Positions 61,177 through 64,000 of a DNA stretch of 64,000 nucleotides are shown in pieces; the stretch's first letter is position 1; each line of letters opens with the position of its first letter. The position numbers were made by a program, and so were the translations under genes. The notes under the pieces are model-generated. The model saw only the letters and a list, made by a program, of their open reading frames with translations, had not been told where the DNA came from and did not search any database. The stretch comes from Herbaspirillum aquaticum (GTDB taxonomy: Bacteria; Pseudomonadota; Gammaproteobacteria; Burkholderiales; Burkholderiaceae_D), in assembly GCF_002213425.1 (NCBI RefSeq), contig NZ_NJGV01000006.1:244929-308928 (forward strand). Reading direction: 5' to 3'.

Positions 61177-63288
61177 ATGAAGACCAATCAGGCCCCTTTC
61201 AACCCTGCACGCGATATGAGTATCGCCACCTCCACCCTGGTTTCGCTGGTGATGCTCGGTTTCCACTTGCCAAGCGTGGCGCAACAGTCCGCCGCGCCCG
61301 CCGGGCAGGCCGCGCTGGAGCCGATCCAGGTCAGCAGCGACTGGCTCGGCACCGGGCTGGAGAGCAGCGTGAAGACCTATCCCGGCGCCCGCACCGTGGT
61401 CAGGAAGCAGGACATCGACAGCACCGGCGCCATCAGCATCGGCGAAGTGATGCGCCGCATTCCGGGCGTGCAGTCCAGTGACAGCGCCGGTACGTCCGGC
61501 AGCGCTATTTCCTTGAATATCGGGGTGCGCGGCCTGACCGGGCGCTTTTCGCCACGCTCGACCGTCCTGCTCGATGGCATTCCCTTGTCGGTGGCACCCT
61601 ACGGCCAGCCCCAACTTTCGTTCGCACCACTGAGCCTGAACAACATCGAATCGATCGACGTCATCCGTGGTGGCGGTGCAGTGCGTTTCGGCCCGCAGAA
61701 CGTGGGCGGCATCATCAATTTCAAGACGCGCTCCATTCCGGCAAGCGAGGGTATTTCGGGGGATGCTTCCGTGCGCTACAACAGCTACGGCAAGGGCGGC
61801 GGCAATGCACAGTACACCGCCTTCGCCGGTGGCCAGGGCGACAATGGACTGGGCATGGCCTTCCTCTACTCGGGCCAGGACGGCAGCGGATGGCGCGACA
61901 AGAGCGACGAGCATCTCAACGATTTTGCGCTGAAGATGCGCTACGAAATTTCAGCGAGTGCCGAGCTCTATGCCAAGCTCAATTACTACGACGTGATGAG
62001 CCGCACCCCGGGCGGCCTGAGCACCGCACAGTACGCCGCCGATCCGTTCCAGAATACCCGCTTGCGCGACAACTGGAGCGGTACCCGCAAAGGCTTCGAC
62101 GTCGGCTACCTCAATACCTTGTCGGACCATCAGGAGCTGGAGGTCCGCACCTACTTCAACCAGGCGACCCGCCAGAGCAGCTTGATCAACGCGACCGGCG
62201 TGCGCCTGTCGCATCAGCCGCGCAACTACGAAACGCTGGGCATCGAGCCCCGCTACACGCAGCGCTTCGCTTGGGGCAGCACCACGCATGATGTCACCGT
62301 CGGCTACCGCACCATCCGCGAGCGCGGGGACGACAATATCTACAACGAAGCGGTCCGCACCGGCGTGTTGAGCGGATTCACCCGGTTCCAGAACAGCACC
62401 GATGCCCATGCCGCCTACATCGACGACAAGATCGCTTTGGGCAAATGGCGCATCACGCCGGGCCTGCGTTTCGAACAGGTGCAATCGAGCCGCTACGAAA
62501 CGGGCAAGAAGACACCCTACGAGGTGGCCAACGACAAGCTCCTGCCCTCGATCAACCTCGCCTACCTGCTTACCGAGCAGCTGACCCTGTTCAGCAACTA
62601 CAACACCTCGTTCGGCGTGGTGCAGAATTCGCAGCTCAACACCATGTCCTCCGCCCATCCGCTGTCGCCCGAACTGGCCCGGACGATGGAAGGGGGCGTG
62701 CGGTGGAAGAGTGAGCAGGCCTCGGCCGAGGCGACGATGTTCCACATCAATTTTGACAACCAGATCGTGTCGGTGCAGGGGACGATGCCCAACGTCTTCC
62801 GCAACATCGGCAGGACCCAGCATGATGGCGTCGAGCTGGCGATGGACTATGCCTTCGACCAGGACAGCCCCCTGAAAGGCTGGTCGGTCTTCGCCAACTA
62901 CACCTACACGCGGGCGCTGCAGAAGTCGGGCAGCAATCCGGGCAAGGACTTGCCGTTCTACGCCCGCACGACCGATACGCTCGGGGTGCGCCTGCAATCC
63001 GGTCCCTGGGCCCTGAACCTGTCGACGACGCACCAGGGCCGGCAGTTTGCCGATGAAGCCAACACCCTCGCCGAAAGCGCCGACGGCAGCATCGGGGAAA
63101 TCCCCGGCGTGCGTCTGTGGAATGCGCAGGCGAGCTGGAAGGTGCCGGGCAAGAAGGGGCTGGACCTCACCGCGGGCGTCAACAACCTGATGGACCGGCG
63201 CTACTTCACTCGTACCGTCGATGGCAATCTGGGCAAACTGGTCGGCGCGCCGCGGACGATCTATGTGCAGGGGCGTTACGCATTCTGA
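61177..63288 (+). CDS. TonB-dependent outer-membrane receptor, FecA-like
   Basis: A 703-residue ferric-siderophore-type receptor. After a signal-peptide-like segment (SIATSTLVSLVMLGFHLPSVAQ) the plug has the IGEVMRRIPGVQ and NIGVRGLTGRFSPRSTVLLDGIPL motifs and the GPQNVGGIINFKTR segment. The barrel ends TIYVQGRYAF. The FecA-like plug (SVAPYGQPQLSFAPLSLN) suggests a citrate-type or related ferric complex, though the N-terminal signalling domain of FecA is absent. The start is uncertain: 61132, 61177 and 61216 are all possible and none has a strong ribosome site. The Fur box supports iron control. Confidence 0.92.
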   Translation: MKTNQAPFNPARDMSIATSTLVSLVMLGFHLPSVAQQSAAPAGQAALEPIQVSSDWLGTGLESSVKTYPGARTVVRKQDIDSTGAISIGEVMRRIPGVQSSDSAGTSGSAISLNIGVRGLTGRFSPRSTVLLDGIPLSVAPYGQPQLSFAPLSLNNIESIDVIRGGGAVRFGPQNVGGIINFKTRSIPASEGISGDASVRYNSYGKGGGNAQYTAFAGGQGDNGLGMAFLYSGQDGSGWRDKSDEHLNDFALKMRYEISASAELYAKLNYYDVMSRTPGGLSTAQYAADPFQNTRLRDNWSGTRKGFDVGYLNTLSDHQELEVRTYFNQATRQSSLINATGVRLSHQPRNYETLGIEPRYTQRFAWGSTTHDVTVGYRTIRERGDDNIYNEAVRTGVLSGFTRFQNSTDAHAAYIDDKIALGKWRITPGLRFEQVQSSRYETGKKTPYEVANDKLLPSINLAYLLTEQLTLFSNYNTSFGVVQNSQLNTMSSAHPLSPELARTMEGGVRWKSEQASAEATMFHINFDNQIVSVQGTMPNVFRNIGRTQHDGVELAMDYAFDQDSPLKGWSVFANYTYTRALQKSGSNPGKDLPFYARTTDTLGVRLQSGPWALNLSTTHQGRQFADEANTLAESADGSIGEIPGVRLWNAQASWKVPGKKGLDLTAGVNNLMDRRYFTRTVDGNLGKLVGAPRTIYVQGRYAF

Positions 63289-64000
63289 GCTTCGGGCTGA
63301 GCGAAATCGCTCGTCAATTACCGCTCCCGTCGTTCACCTGCTCCTTCCACAAGGCTGGCCCCGCATCCGGGGGCAGGTGAAGAAAAATTCTCGCATTGCG
63401 GGAATTTCCTCGTAAAAATGAGGCTGGCTCCCCGGGCCAGCCTCGTTACAACTGCAGTTTTCTTCTGTTTCCCCGCCCTTATTGGTGCGCTCCTTCGCAT
63501 CCTGATTCAAAAAAGTGCATAAAACGTGCGATATGAATGAAGCGCAGCGTTGGCATGGAACTCGCTCTCCCAGCCGCACCATTACGGTGTATTCTGCCCG
63601 GCGGGGCAGTGCATTGGAGGAACGGCCCCGCCTGGCCTGGGGCTTTGACCGGGCCGCTTGCCTGCTGTGGCTCCGTCCCTTTTTTAGCGGCGATGAGCGG
63701 CGGGAAAGCGCCCGAGTCGCGATGCCCACAGGCATGGCTCGTTTTTTGCTGTAGCAGAGTCCGCAAGCAAGAACCGGTCAGCGACTGGGAGGCGCTGCGG
63801 TGTTTTCCGACCGGGTTGCCGTCCACACGGTGGTCAGGTTCGGTCAGCACACATAACAAATGGCACAACGAACTGCGTTTTCAATCTTTCATTGGAAGTA
63901 ATAGGTGTAGTGACCTGCATTTGAAACCGGCCCGACCAGCATTCCAGCCGATTCTCGGCCAGGAATAACTGCAACTGACGGCCACCTCAAACCAGCTTTA
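63289..64000. other. Region without recognised gene at the right edge
   Basis: Open frames on both strands up to about 143 codons have no recognisable family and look compositional. A 9-bp stem GAGGCTGGC/GCCAGCCTC (63420-63444) has a T run only on the minus strand (AAAAA at 63414-63418), so it could terminate a leftward transcript. A GCCCC/GGGGC hairpin lies near 63624-63642. A gene may begin beyond the edge. Confidence 0.4.

Noticed and set aside
63537..63968. 143-codon plus-strand frame at the right edge
   Set aside because: No family resemblance and no clear ribosome site; probably compositional.

Overview
The window looks like chromosomal DNA of a high-GC betaproteobacterium of the family Oxalobacteraceae, most likely Herbaspirillum or a close relative. 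The reasons are the GC-rich coding style, a groESL operon under CIRCE, Burkholderiales-type porin, DUF1415 and XRE-like proteins, PEP-CTERM sorting and a rhizobial/Herbaspirillum-style glycerol ABC transporter. The genus is an inference from gene content. No rRNA, tRNA, CRISPR array, insertion sequence or prophage was seen.

Layout. 1-1900: end of a DASS dicarboxylate transporter, then a higBA toxin-antitoxin pair with two tandem operators. 1909-2934: zinc alcohol dehydrogenase. 3151-13634: a complete glycerol uptake and catabolism locus, with divergent glpR, then glpD, the ABC transporter glpS-glpT-glpP-glpQ-glpU-glpV, and glpK. 13675-14895: an HD-GYP cyclic-di-GMP phosphodiesterase. 15096-25916: a MocR-type regulator and, downstream of a candidate sigma-54 promoter, a nine-gene Nit1C cluster (Sll0783-like protein, nitrilase, radical SAM, GNAT, AIR-synthase-like, glycosyltransferase, small MSMEG_0570 protein, flavoprotein, acyl-CoA synthetase). 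26451-36137: chemoreceptor, PEP-CTERM exoprotein with an FNR box, Fsr-type exporter with divergent AraC regulator, a small secreted protein, a carboxymuconolactone-decarboxylase-like protein, a 618-residue orphan and an AidB-like acyl-CoA dehydrogenase. 36391-39468: cysM, an XRE-like regulator, a DUF1415 protein and yaeQ. 39638-48434: a large autotransporter, a phosphotransferase, a TonB-dependent receptor and an MltB-type lytic transglycosylase. 48640-53335: histone-deacetylase-like amidohydrolase, LysR regulator with divergent DHA2 exporter, and YlqF-type GTPase. 53499-56040: metNIQ methionine transporter. 56480-63288: a YefM/YoeB-like pair, a porin, groESL and a Fur-box TonB receptor. 63289-64000: no recognised gene.

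The main coherent unit is the glycerol locus: uptake by the ABC transporter, phosphorylation by GlpK, oxidation by GlpD and repression by GlpR. The GlpR-GlpD intergenic region carries the most striking unexplained signal in the window, seventeen consecutive 11-bp units (consensus CAAYACRG plus three variable bases, one unit of 12 bp) that end against the glpD ribosome binding site and would lie inside the glpD mRNA leader. The two transporter ATPases carry complementary degenerate motifs, which predicts one dead and one active ATP site.

The second unit is the Nit1C cluster. Related clusters have been linked to nitrogen-starvation responses and cyanide assimilation, which agrees with the sigma-54-type promoter seen upstream. 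Regulatory palindromes are unusually legible across the window, and an AT-rich AAAACTTAG/CTAAGTTTT motif recurs in several intergenic regions.
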